A stretch of DNA of 64,000 nt from Magicicada septendecula (taxonomy: Eukaryota; Arthropoda; Insecta; Hemiptera; Cicadidae): positions 689,264,548 to 689,328,547 of the forward strand of contig CM068367.1 of the NCBI GenBank assembly GCA_034769895.1, in the 5' to 3' direction. Of this stretch, positions 12,373 through 21,718 are shown one piece after another. The stretch's first letter is position 1. Every line of letters starts with the position of its first letter. The position numbers and the translations under genes are program-made. The notes beneath the pieces were generated by a model that was not told the DNA's origin, did not search any database, and saw nothing but the letters and a program-made list of their open reading frames with translations.

Positions 12373-14024
12373 TATATATTACGCGTAATGAGAAAAAAAT
12401 TAAAATATACCTTCAGCTTCGTTAACTCTTTAAGATTTCTTTTGCTAAATAAATTAAAATTTATTTAATTTAGGTCTCAAACCGGTTTTAAAGTAAGGTC
12501 ACGGAGACAGCTAACGACGGTAAGTTTATTGTGCTGATAAATGTTAACGTTCAGTGTGTTGATAACGTTTAAGATGTTTACGAAACAAACTGCAGACACA
12601 GTACAAAGTAAGAATGTTCGTTCATACTCTTCTTCTCGTTACTAAACAGGAATTCTCCGAATTAGCTGGAGCCATATTACTCGAGTTATAACGAGTTGCT
12701 GGTTAATTTTATAAAACTGGGAATGATCATTGAGCGTTGTAGTTAATGAACGTGTCTCTATATTCTACTTCATCTTTCTAAAAAAATATACCACATTATT
12801 CCATAAATCCTAGGGATAATATGCTTTTCAAATGGGGTGCCGTCGACTGACTGGCCTAGGTAGACAGAAATGAATAAGACACACGAGTAATTAATAGTTT
12901 TAAAAATTTTATTGCATAAAATGAATAACAATATCCCAACTTTAAAGTGTGATGATGCAGTTTGAATGTGCAATTAATTCACACCAGTGTTTTCTTAACA
13001 TAAAAATAGTAATTAAATACACCATATTCAGTCGTCTATATTACGTTCATGGTATTCCGTTAACGTGAAATAGCCGAAGTCGGTATTTAATATTAATTAG
13101 TCTTGACAGGGGAACATATACACACCTTTATTCTTATCTGTTTCTCTAACAGGTAACAAAAGTTAGGAACGATTATGACCTGAAATATTTTATTTTCACC
13201 AGATAGACAGCAAGGAACCTTCTAGGTAGAAATGTTCGAGATAAGAAGAGGCACAACAAAAGCGACCAGACAAAACTACAAATGATAAAATTAAACAGCG
13301 GCCCAACCCTATTTTAAAAACCACTTGTGTAGACCGCTTTAAGCCATTTTGTATTTAAGGACGTGTTATTTCTGCTTTACCTGTTTCCTGATTGTAAAAG
13401 TAATTGTAAAAGCACCGTTCGTTCCATTTACGTCTCGTCTCAAAAGGACGAACGGGATACAATAGAAACGGCTGAGAAATGTTACTCCCTGTTGTTCGTG
13501 TGAATACATATTTATTCGCTGTGAATGCTTTTAAGGTATACATAATAGATGAGTTCCCAATTTGTCAGAAACGTTCGTTGATAAGTTCACGTTATTAGTA
13601 AACAAGGTAATAACACTCTTTCAGTCATTCACTGTGTAGTGTTTACTAAACACGCGTACATATTTCAAGACGTTATGTTATAAACATTACACGTGTGCAT
13701 AAATGAAAAGAATTAACTGCTGTACACATATGACGTAAGATAAACATGCAGTACGAAGATGATAAACGTTTTCTTTTTTTAACTTCTGACACGAAAAACT
13801 TGTTTACGTGATTTATCTGTAGAATGCAATAAACAATTGTGGTTATGTCATTATCACAAGGCAGTGTTTGCTTTACGCCAACTACGTCTGTTCCCTCACG
13901 TTACGTACAACGTAGGCGGTTTGATTGTGAATTTCACGTGTTCGTTCTGTAACTGGATGTTTGTTAACTCTGTAGCTGTTGTTTCAGATTCAATTTCTCA
14001 TTATTGAAAGAGCGTCTACAGAAT
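12373..14024. other. Spacer without recognisable gene
   Basis: AT-rich sequence; no coding domain seen. The stretch 13755-13830 (GATAAACGTTTTC followed by a T run and GAAAAAC(T/A)TGTTTAC) resembles 22775-22845, so some of this is probably an old dispersed repeat. Confidence 0.5.
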
Positions 14025-14610
14025 ACCGTAAAACTCGGCTTAACCGGACTCACCTTAACCGAAACGATCACAGATGAAAAATAGACAAGTTGAACTATCG
14101 TACAGAAGAAACAGACAGACAGACAGAAGATGCACGGATTGTTTTGAGTCCTGGTTTGTGTGCGTTGTCCGGGCCGGAGCCCGATGAACGTCAGGTTCCA
14201 ACTGTGTATCACGGTCGTTTGCTCAGCACAAGGACTTAAGAGTGCGGGCCTCCTATACACGATTGGCCTGTCTGAGGGGGGTTCGGAAACTTTCTTCAGC
14301 CTATCGCCACGCCGGTGACGCGATTCCATAGCTCTCTGAGGCATCGCCCACAGGAGCTTAAAGAAATGCTGGTCTGGTCGATAGGCCCGACTGCCCGTAG
14401 GCGAGTCGGCTGTAACGATGGGTTGCCACGCCGGGCGGACCCAATGTCTCCCGCTTTAACAGCCTGCAATTTAAATGATTTCCCTAATACTTATTGTACG
14501 CTATTTTTTAGTTTTTAACAGCCAAAAGTAGTTCCCATTGATTACCCATCCGAAATGAGTTTAACCAATTTATTTCGGTTAAACGGGATCTTCTATAATG
14601 CGTTTACTTC
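14025..14610. mobile_element. Possible non-autonomous pogo-like element
   Basis: The left side reads GTAAAACTCGGCTTAACCGG and then CACCTTAACCGAAACG. The right side near 14572-14592 reads TTCGGTTAAACGGGATCTTC, so the ends are roughly inverted copies. Such 'CGGTTAACCG' termini are characteristic of pogo/Tigger-type elements. The interior is GC-rich (about 14150-14460), with no recognisable transposase. Boundaries and target duplication are not secure. Confidence 0.4.
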
Positions 14611-16872
14611 ACTATGTCTAAAATTTAGACGTTATGATTAAGTACTAGAATATATTATCCCGACAGCTTAGCAACACTTATAATAAAACTTGTAAATTAC
14701 AGAAGCCTATTCTTGTAGTTAATGGAGAATTCAGTTAACTTTATTAGATACTAGTCAATTTAGATATTAGTGGATTAAATGTGCATCACCTTCGCAAAGG
14801 AAAGCAGGAGCAAGAGATCAGTGATACAGGTTTAGTACTGGTAATGTTTTCAAATATTTGATGTCAGTACAAGGAGATAGTACACCGTTCGGACTGACGC
14901 CTATGGCAGGCTCTCATGCCAATATGGCTCTTTACCTACTGCGGGGAATCTTTAAGAGAGCTACAGTAGCTCCGTGAGTCACATGACCTACAGCGGTCAG
15001 GCCGGTGCACCTACCCACTCTGGAAGAACAAAACTGCTTGGAGACACCTCAGCTGAGCTGTCGTCAAAGTGAGGGATTCCGTGAAGCTGTGGAAGTGCCT
15101 CCTTGCGGGAATCGTTCATCTCCATGTGACTTTCACGGATCCGGCCGATGCCTACGGCGCCTTGCTTATCATCGACGCCAGTGCGGCTCTAACTCATGTG
15201 GTTCAACCCACGAGGGAGCCACGGAGTCAGGTTAGGTCGGTGTAAACAAAAATCACACGCGAATCCTTATTTACACGCAAAACCATAACAAAAGTGGAAG
15301 CCACATTGTAACTAACTTGTGCTGCGAACTCATGAGCGCACTCATGAACTCATGAGTTGCGACCCGGACAACACTCCCAAGTGCCCCATAAACGTATTCT
15401 CTCCGTTTGTCTTCGTCGATCGGAGAAAACAGAGAGCCACCATCTAAAGTGCTAGAGAAAACTTTGCATAGCAACTGGTATATAAAACCAGTCACAGTGA
15501 CTTGGGAAAACTATACAATCAACACGATCATCCGTCTTTAAGCCAGCTGAGATTGTTATGATACAGTTAAAAACTACATAAATTCTCTCATAAACTATGT
15601 CAATAATCCTTTCTGTAACCAATAAATCTTTATTATATGTATCATATAATACGAACCGTAGGATGATGCAACTCTACGGTAATTAGTCTTCATTTTGTTT
15701 GGATAAATCTCGCTACCGAATAAACTGCGCACTGTGTAACTCGGAAAACACGTGAAACAATAATGCACATTAAGAAAGGTGTAACGTTTTAATATTACAC
15801 AAACGTTAACAGCTGCAACCGTCATTATCTTTATCACAATGACGTTTCATTTATTTGACTCTCATAAGTGTTCCATATAATAATGTCCAAAATTCGTTGC
15901 AATAGTCTACACTACAACGACTGACGTAATTTACGAAATAAAACTTAAATATTTAATCTAAAGATTTGTGTATAACAAACGAAGTTTGGCTGGATGTGTC
16001 ATTTCAACAGACTTTTATAAAATAAATATTACAATATGCATAATAAAAATACAAATTCAGTTTTGAAAACCGAGGGAAATTAATTACGCCTATTCAGTAT
16101 CATCAAACATGTTGCGTACTTCGTAAAAAAGTCACTAAGCACTACGAAGTAAAATTACTAAGCGAAGTTTCATTTGGATAAACTTTATTATTATTTTTTA
16201 AAAGAAAATTTTACTACGGTTAAGAGCATGGTTACTAGACTAGTGCTAACCGTTCGCTCCATAACATCAAGGTACGTTTTTAGCTCCCAGGTCGATCAGT
16301 TTGTTGAAATGAGTACCTGGAATAACATCTTGGGGTAATAATGATAGGCCCAAGCGTATTGTAGTGGTCACTACCTTCCTTGTATGCCGACTGGTTCTCA
16401 CAAAGCAGCCTAACCTGACTTACACATCGGTGGTACAAAAAGAAGCTACCGGCGATTCGGTTATGAGGTTTTATAATGCATCATGTCTTCCTTTGGATTA
16501 AACGTCACATGTGTGAGTGCAAAACTGGATCACCACTCGGCACGGCAGGCGGACAGAGAGCAAAGTTCGATTCGATATTCTTTCGATGTTCGAGTACGTA
16601 GCTGGAATGGCAGATAGTGGTTCTATAGGAGTCAGATAGTTTACAACAATAAGAATTAAACATTATCCTTTACGTTCCTAAGTATTAGACGTTCGCTGGC
16701 ATCGGCACTGATTGTTGGGAAAAATGTGTATCACTCCCGTGAACGGCAAAGTGTGCGCCCTTACGCCTACCAGCGCATTGCAGACGGGAATGATCTGCTG
16801 CCCCTGGTCAGTAGCTGTGTCGGACCTCTCGCGCCACTCCGTGATGTCCATTAAGTACACAGAAGAACCCTA
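14611..16872. other. Mostly featureless spacer with one GC-rich open stretch
   Basis: Most of this is AT-rich and shows nothing. At 15057-15242 a 62-codon plus-strand open frame with GC-rich third positions reads AVVKVRDSVKLWKCLLAG at its start, and then continues in plausible protein-like composition to a TAA. I do not recognise it. Around 15325-15360 the 9-mer ACTCATGAG is repeated in an inverted arrangement. Confidence 0.45.
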
Positions 16873-17279
16873 GTAGGGGAAGGTGGGGGAAATACACGCA
16901 CCTAAGGCAAAACCCATGTAAATTGTTCATTACGTCCTTAAAACCCACAAAAACAAATACATACCATCCTATGGACATTTTTCTGCATATTGCAACCGAC
17001 TGAAAAGAGTTATAAACATTACCTTCATTTCTACAATTAAAATAAAAAAAAGTGCAAAAGCGTGGTATTCCCCACCCTGACGGGTAATGACACGCATGGT
17101 ATGGGGGTAATAACATGATCTTTATTTATTTATTTATTTGTTAGTTTTTAATTAAATACACTAACAAATACTAACTAACTAATTAATAATAACTAACAAA
17201 TACATTAATGAACAAAATAACGTTGTACTGTAAACGGTTTTTGCAAATGTTTTTTAGTTTTTATAGGTATGAAAAGAGT

Positions 17280-17629
17280 TCATTTTCTTGTGTAGCAAAC
17301 ATCACATATGTAATCGTTTGGAGTGTTCCAGCCGCTACATTCTTGATGGCTCCACATACTACATAAAATGCATCTGTACCATAGTTCTCCATCTTTCCCA
17401 AACTCTCCGCAAAATAAACAGACATTTTCTGAAAACACCGTTGGGTCAATGTCATCGTTTTTCTTTTTGTATGACATCTGTTTCTTCTTTGAGCCTTTTT
17501 GAAGCTTCAGATTTGGGCACTTATCTGCTTTTTCCTTAAGTTTTCTTGTCTTCTTCAGCTTTCTTTTTCATGACTTCTTTTTCTTTCTTTATTGATAACT
17601 CCATTTGTCGTTTTTCCTTCTCTGGGGTT
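17280..17629 (-). pseudogene. C-terminal part of pogo-like transposase with PHD-type zinc finger
   Basis: This is the downstream piece of the transposase that begins at 21225, separated from it by the inserted MULE. Directly left of the MULE the minus strand continues in lysine/glutamate-rich, coiled-coil-like sequence (EKEKRQMELSIKKEKEVMKK), then loses frame once near 17530. It regains frame as MSYKKKNDDIDPTVFSENVC. The final ~48 residues carry the pattern C-x2-C ... C-x2-C ... H-x2-C ... C-x2-C (CLFCGEF, RCILCSMWSHQEC, CDVC), a C4HC3 PHD-like finger, and stop at 17280. A PHD finger usually binds histone tails, so it might steer insertion to certain chromatin; that role is inference. Confidence 0.7.
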
Positions 17630-17639
17630 GCGGTAAGGA
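17630..17639. repeat. MULE target-site duplication, left copy
   Basis: GCGGTAAGGA. The identical decamer stands at 19723-19732, immediately outside the other MULE end. MULEs typically duplicate 8-10 bp. Confidence 0.85.
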
Positions 17640-17700
17640 ATTCACGACAAAAGCGCCCAGCGACATAAGCGCACATGCTGAAATTTGCGACATAAGCGCC
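17640..17700 (+). repeat. MULE left terminal inverted repeat
   Basis: Three spaced copies of the GCGACA(T/A)AAGCGCCC-type motif start at about 17645, 17662 and 17686. The partner is 19660-19722. Confidence 0.75.
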
Positions 17701-17884
17701 CAAACTACCCCTCCCTGCCTCTAGCTACCTGCGGTCAACACCCTCGCTGAAAAACAATGAAGTGGGAATCCCGAAGCTCCAACCCCCTACCTCGCCGACA
17801 CTTGCCACTGTTGCTTTAGTTTTTCGTTTATTAAGACGTGTGTGCTGGTGCGGTGTGTGCTACATAATTTTGCTGGCTGGTGAA

Positions 17885-19271
17885 ATGGAACTTACGACGA
17901 CAAATAAGGGTAAGCCGTGCGCGCTGTACGGAGGCTACTCGTATGTCTTAAAGCGGCAGAATGTGGAAGGGGCAATATTCTGGAGGTGTTCAAGAGAGAG
18001 GTCTACAAGATGCCGAGGACTTATGAAGAGTAAGTCTGGCGAAGTTTTGAGTACTAGTGAACATCAATGTGGCGCTCCAGACGAAGCACGACTGGAAGTC
18101 AAAAAATCACTTCAAAAAGCAAAAAAGCGTGCCCGTGAAGAGGAAACGCAAATCTCGAGAATCTACAATCAAGAGTTGGGTGAACTTCACAACAAAGGTT
18201 TCGATTTTGTCACAGAGATTCCAGCTCAGGCCACGACTAAAAGAACTCTCCAACGACAGAGATGTAAATCACAAGGGAATCAAACAGAGCCCGAGAATCG
18301 TGAAGACGTAGTTCTTGACGAAGATTTGTTGAAAATGAATGATGGTAGCAGCTTTCTACTGGCGGATGACAACTCACTCGGTGAAAGAATATTGATTTTT
18401 AGTGGAAATATAGGAAGAGAGGGGCTAAACAATTGTGAAGATTTTTTAATGGACGGAACTTTTAAAAGCTCCAGCAAACAGTTTTCGCAGATTTACTCTA
18501 TCCATGCAGATTTTGGAAGCTCAGAAGAAGAAACAAATATATACCCCGTGGCTTTTGCATTGTTACCAGACAAGAAGAAAGAAACATACGTCAAGCTCTT
18601 TCGACTAATTATTCAAGCTATACCTAACTGGAAACCGAAAAAAGTCAATGTAGATTTTGAAGCAGCGGCTATAATGGCATTGCAAGAGGTTTTCGCAGCT
18701 GCACAAATTCAAGGTTGTTATTTCCACCTGAAAAAGTGTCTATGTAGGAAGGTGCAAGAGTTAGGTCTTACGCGGGACTACAAAGAAAATGAGGAAGTTC
18801 GAACTGTGATAAAAATGTGTGCATCTCTCGCGTTTCTCAAGCCTGAGGATGTCGTCGATGGCTGGTTAGAGATTTACTCCCAGAACCCTGGAAATCCAAA
18901 ACTTATAGAATTTTTTTGACTATTTTACCGAAAGATGGTTGGAAAATGAGCAGATCAGCATACAACTATGGAACTGTTACAAGAGACGTCACCGGACCAC
19001 AAACGCAGTTGAAGGATGGAACAATAAAGTGAACAGCACGTTTCAAAAGCCACGTCCTAGAGTTAAAGATTTGGTCCAAACTTTGAAAACGGAGGCCGAA
19101 AACTCAGCTGTGATCTACATGAGAATGCAATTGAACCTGGATGGAAAGCGAAGAAAACTGAAATATAAGAAACTGGACAAGAGCATCGAAAAAACAATCA
19201 AGCTGTATGAAGAAACTGGCAATATAAGGCAATGTCTTCGCACGCTCTCTTACCTTCAAAAGTTGGAGTAA
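17885..19271 (+). pseudogene. MULE transposase with FLYWCH zinc finger, one frameshift
   Basis: A transposase of the Mutator superfamily. The frame is open from 17762, but I prefer the ATG at 17885, because it precedes the FLYWCH-type zinc finger directly: aromatic residues, W.C, a further C, then SEHQC (residues ~8-60). A basic, coiled linker follows (KKSLQKAKKRAREEE). The MULE domain has DGTF with the first catalytic D at about residue 190, VDFEAA with the second D, and GCYFHLKKC. The frame stops at a T7 run (18911-18917), right after KLIEFF. One base fewer restores reading into DYFTERWLENEQISIQLWN. The remaining part contains NAVEGWNNKV with the expected third acidic residue and ends at 19271. 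The single break could be real decay or a homopolymer sequencing error. Confidence 0.8.
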
Positions 19272-19498
19272 ACTTATAAAAAACCGAAATGACGAAGCTT
19301 TCTTCAAGGTGATTTTAAAAAAGCTAAAAACTTATAAAAAACCAAAAATTACAAAACTACAAAAAAAGATGTACAAAATGACGAAGCTTTCTTCAAGCTG
19401 ATTTTAAAAAAGCTAAAAACTTATAAAAAACCAAAAATTACAAAATTACAAAAAAAAGATGTACAAAATGACGAAGCTTTCTTCAAGCTGATTTTAAA
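19265..19498. repeat. ~89-bp tandem repeat in MULE 3' region
   Basis: The landmark GACGAAGCTTTCTTCAAG starts at 19291, 19380 and 19470, giving a period of 89-90 bp and about 2.6 copies. It sits just after the transposase stop codon. Copies are nearly identical, apart from A-run length and single bases, which implies recent duplication. Confidence 0.85.
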
Positions 19499-19659
19499 CA
19501 CGCCTAAGTGAAAGAAATCATAATACATTGGTTTCTCTCATTTAGCCAGTCCAAAGCCTGGATAAAGTGTGATGGAAATCAGTAATCATTATTAAAATAC
19601 TAAATGTTCGTTTTTCCTAAATATGCAGCCTCACCCATTCACTCGCACCCCTTTCAACC

Positions 19660-19722
19660 ACTATCAGTTGTGAGCTTATGTCGCTGGGCGCTTATGTCGC
19701 TGGCCGCTTTTGTCGCGACACC
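19660..19722 (-). repeat. MULE right terminal inverted repeat
   Basis: Read on the minus strand it begins GGTGTCGCGACAAAAGCG and then repeats CCAGCGACATAAGCG twice. It is the partner of 17640-17700. Confidence 0.75.
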
Positions 19723-19732
19723 GCGGTAAGGA
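19723..19732. repeat. MULE target-site duplication, right copy
   Basis: GCGGTAAGGA, identical to 17630-17639. Confidence 0.85.
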
Positions 19733-21225
19733 TCAATGACTTTTCCTTACGTTTTCCCTTAGCTTGGTTTGTCTTAGGAAGAACTTTTTTTTGTTTTGGA
19801 ATAGGATATATGTCAGATACACTAACATGATCACTTGATCTTTTAGTTGATTTTGTTGAGACCTCTTCTACCAAAATTGGAACTTCTTGTGCCGATGATC
19901 CAGGCAACTGTTCTTGACTCCTTTCTAGGATATCTGGCTGCTTTGTAGAAGCAACAGCCTCGTTTCCATTTGTTTCATTCGGAAGCTCTTCATCTTCAAG
20001 GACAATGTCTCTGTAGGTGTCAGATTGTTCCAAGTCAATATGTTGAAATTTGTCTGGATTGAAAGGACAAATGCCACATGCCTTAAACCCCGATTGTCCT
20101 TTGTCCATAGTAGCAACCTTTATGTATGCCTTATTATAAAGTTCAGCTAACTCATAAGGTGTAATTTTTTCATAAACCCTTGACTTCATATCCCTTGGTC
20201 ACACTCTCGATTGAAGGCTGATTTTAAAGAAGAATAGAATGTGACGTCAAGAGGCTGTAGCTTGTGTGAAGTGTGTGGAGGTGTTGTTACCATGACAATA
20301 CAATTTTTTTTACAAAATTCAAAATATCGAGTGATACGTGGCTGCCGTGGTTATCTAATATCAGCAGCACCGGGTCGTCGAGAGTCGATTTAACATTCTT
20401 CTGGAAATGCTGGATCCATTCTAAAAATAACGACTCATTGGACCAGCCATTGACAGAACAACCATATATTGCTCCGACTGGTCCACCTTTACTTAAGAGA
20501 CTTGACATTCTTTTCCTGGGGAAGATGAACATAGGGGGAACGTACGTGCCAGCAGCACTGAAACAACATATGGCTGTAACATTTTTTCCCCTCTCCCAAG
20601 AGGTAGCCCCTCCTATTTGTTTAACACCTTTAGGAGCCAAAATTCGCTCGGGCTTTTGAACAGTGTTTATGCCCGTTTCATCGACATTGAATACTCGTCC
20701 CTCTTTAAATTTATATTTTTCAAAGACATGCTCAAGATTTTTAAAATATGCCTGTAATATCTTTAATCAAGATATTTGATTAAATGCCTGTATTCTATTA
20801 ATGCTCGTTGGTTCAGGTTTTCTCAGGGAGATACTCGGGTTTCTTTTTAAAAACAGAGCTACCCAATCCTTTCCGGCTAACCTACATATTTTATCAAAAT
20901 TATTTAGGATCTTGTTCGCCTCTGCGTACTCAAATGCAATCTTTCGTAGTTGGAAACACGAAATTCCGTAGAAAAGCTTAGCCATCTTAATAACATGATC
21001 CTTAATCTCGTTTTCTTGTTCATTAGAGAATGTGGGGTTTCTGCCAAGTTTCGGACCCTCGGTATTCTTCGCTTTCAGCCTCGTACGCATTGTAGCTTCA
21101 TGAATCCCGAAAGTCCTTGCTACTTGTCTAATTTTCTTTTCTGACTTTATGGCATCAAGAGCTTTCTGTGACTGTTCTTGGGTCCATTGTCCTTTCTGGG
21201 TTTTCCGTTCATAATCTCTAGTCAT
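19733..21225 (-). pseudogene. pogo-like transposase (HTH and DDE domains), broken
   Basis: The minus-strand ATG at 21225 opens a 152-residue segment. It has a psq-type HTH (KGQWTQEQSQKALDAI, then KKIRQVARTFGIHEATMRTR) and a CENP-B-like second DNA-binding region. An in-frame TGA at 20769-20767 follows. The same frame then continues into the DDE_1 core: [10 protein letters not shown] (first acid), [19 protein letters not shown] and [10 protein letters not shown] (second acid). Reading is lost at an A8 run (plus-strand T run 20304-20311). It resumes in another frame as [20 protein letters not shown], with the third acid, and shifts again near 20190 into [20 protein letters not shown]. The frame then stays open to the MULE insertion. 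At least one stop and two frameshifts make it inactive. DDxD with LQPLDV is characteristic of pogo/Tigger. Confidence 0.85.
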
Positions 21226-21718
21226 CTGAAATAAAAAAAAACTCGTTGGAATTTAAAACGTACCTTACCACTCTATTTACCAAGGGGGAATACCACGCAT
21301 GACTACAGGTGGGAATACCACGCGCTTGAACGGCTGCGTGCCAATACCCCACAGTGAGTTCGGTGACTAACCTAACCAGAACTCGGCTCGTAGTTTACAT
21401 ATTACGACAAATCTACAATTAAATGAAAGCTAACGTCTAGGGCTATTAGTTGATATGCTAAACATTACAGTAAAGCAACTTATCGTAGCACTTACCTTGC
21501 AAATTACAGATGATAAAAACTACATCAAACGCAATGAAAATAAATCGCGCTCGACTACTGCCACAACGCAACTGGAAAATGGCCGACGCGACTGGCGCTG
21601 TAGTTGTTACGCCTGCCGGCAGGATACAGCACCAACCAGGCGAAGCCAGCGTCATTCAAACTGCGTAATTCAGCCTGCGTGTGATTACCCACCTGCGTGG
21701 GACTCCCCCACTTTCCAC

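Larger units (their letters stand above)
17640..19722 (+). mobile_element. Mutator-like element (MULE) inserted in the pogo-like transposon
   Basis: A 2,083-bp element flanked by the perfect 10-bp duplication GCGGTAAGGA. Its ends are inverted copies containing CGACAAAAGCG(C/G)CCAGCGAC and ATAAGCGC. Each end carries about three copies of a GCGACA(T/A)AAGCGCCC motif, so the terminal repeat is itself internally repetitive. The transposase gene lies on the plus strand, opposite to the host pogo transposase. It disrupts the pogo coding region between the acidic/basic linker and the PHD finger, so it arrived later. Confidence 0.85.
16873..21718 (-). mobile_element. pogo-like transposon, minus strand, interrupted by a MULE
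   Basis: The left end reads GTAGGGGAAGGTGGGGGAAA from 16873. The right end, read on the minus strand from 21718, is GTGGAAAGTGGGGGAGTCCC. These align with a small gap and are bordered by TA on both sides, as expected for pogo. The element holds a minus-strand transposase pseudogene (21225 to 17280) and is cut by the MULE at 17640-19722. Removing the MULE and one copy of its 10-bp duplication leaves about 2.75 kb, a plausible size for the family. The ends are called by eye and are less certain than the gene. Confidence 0.6.
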
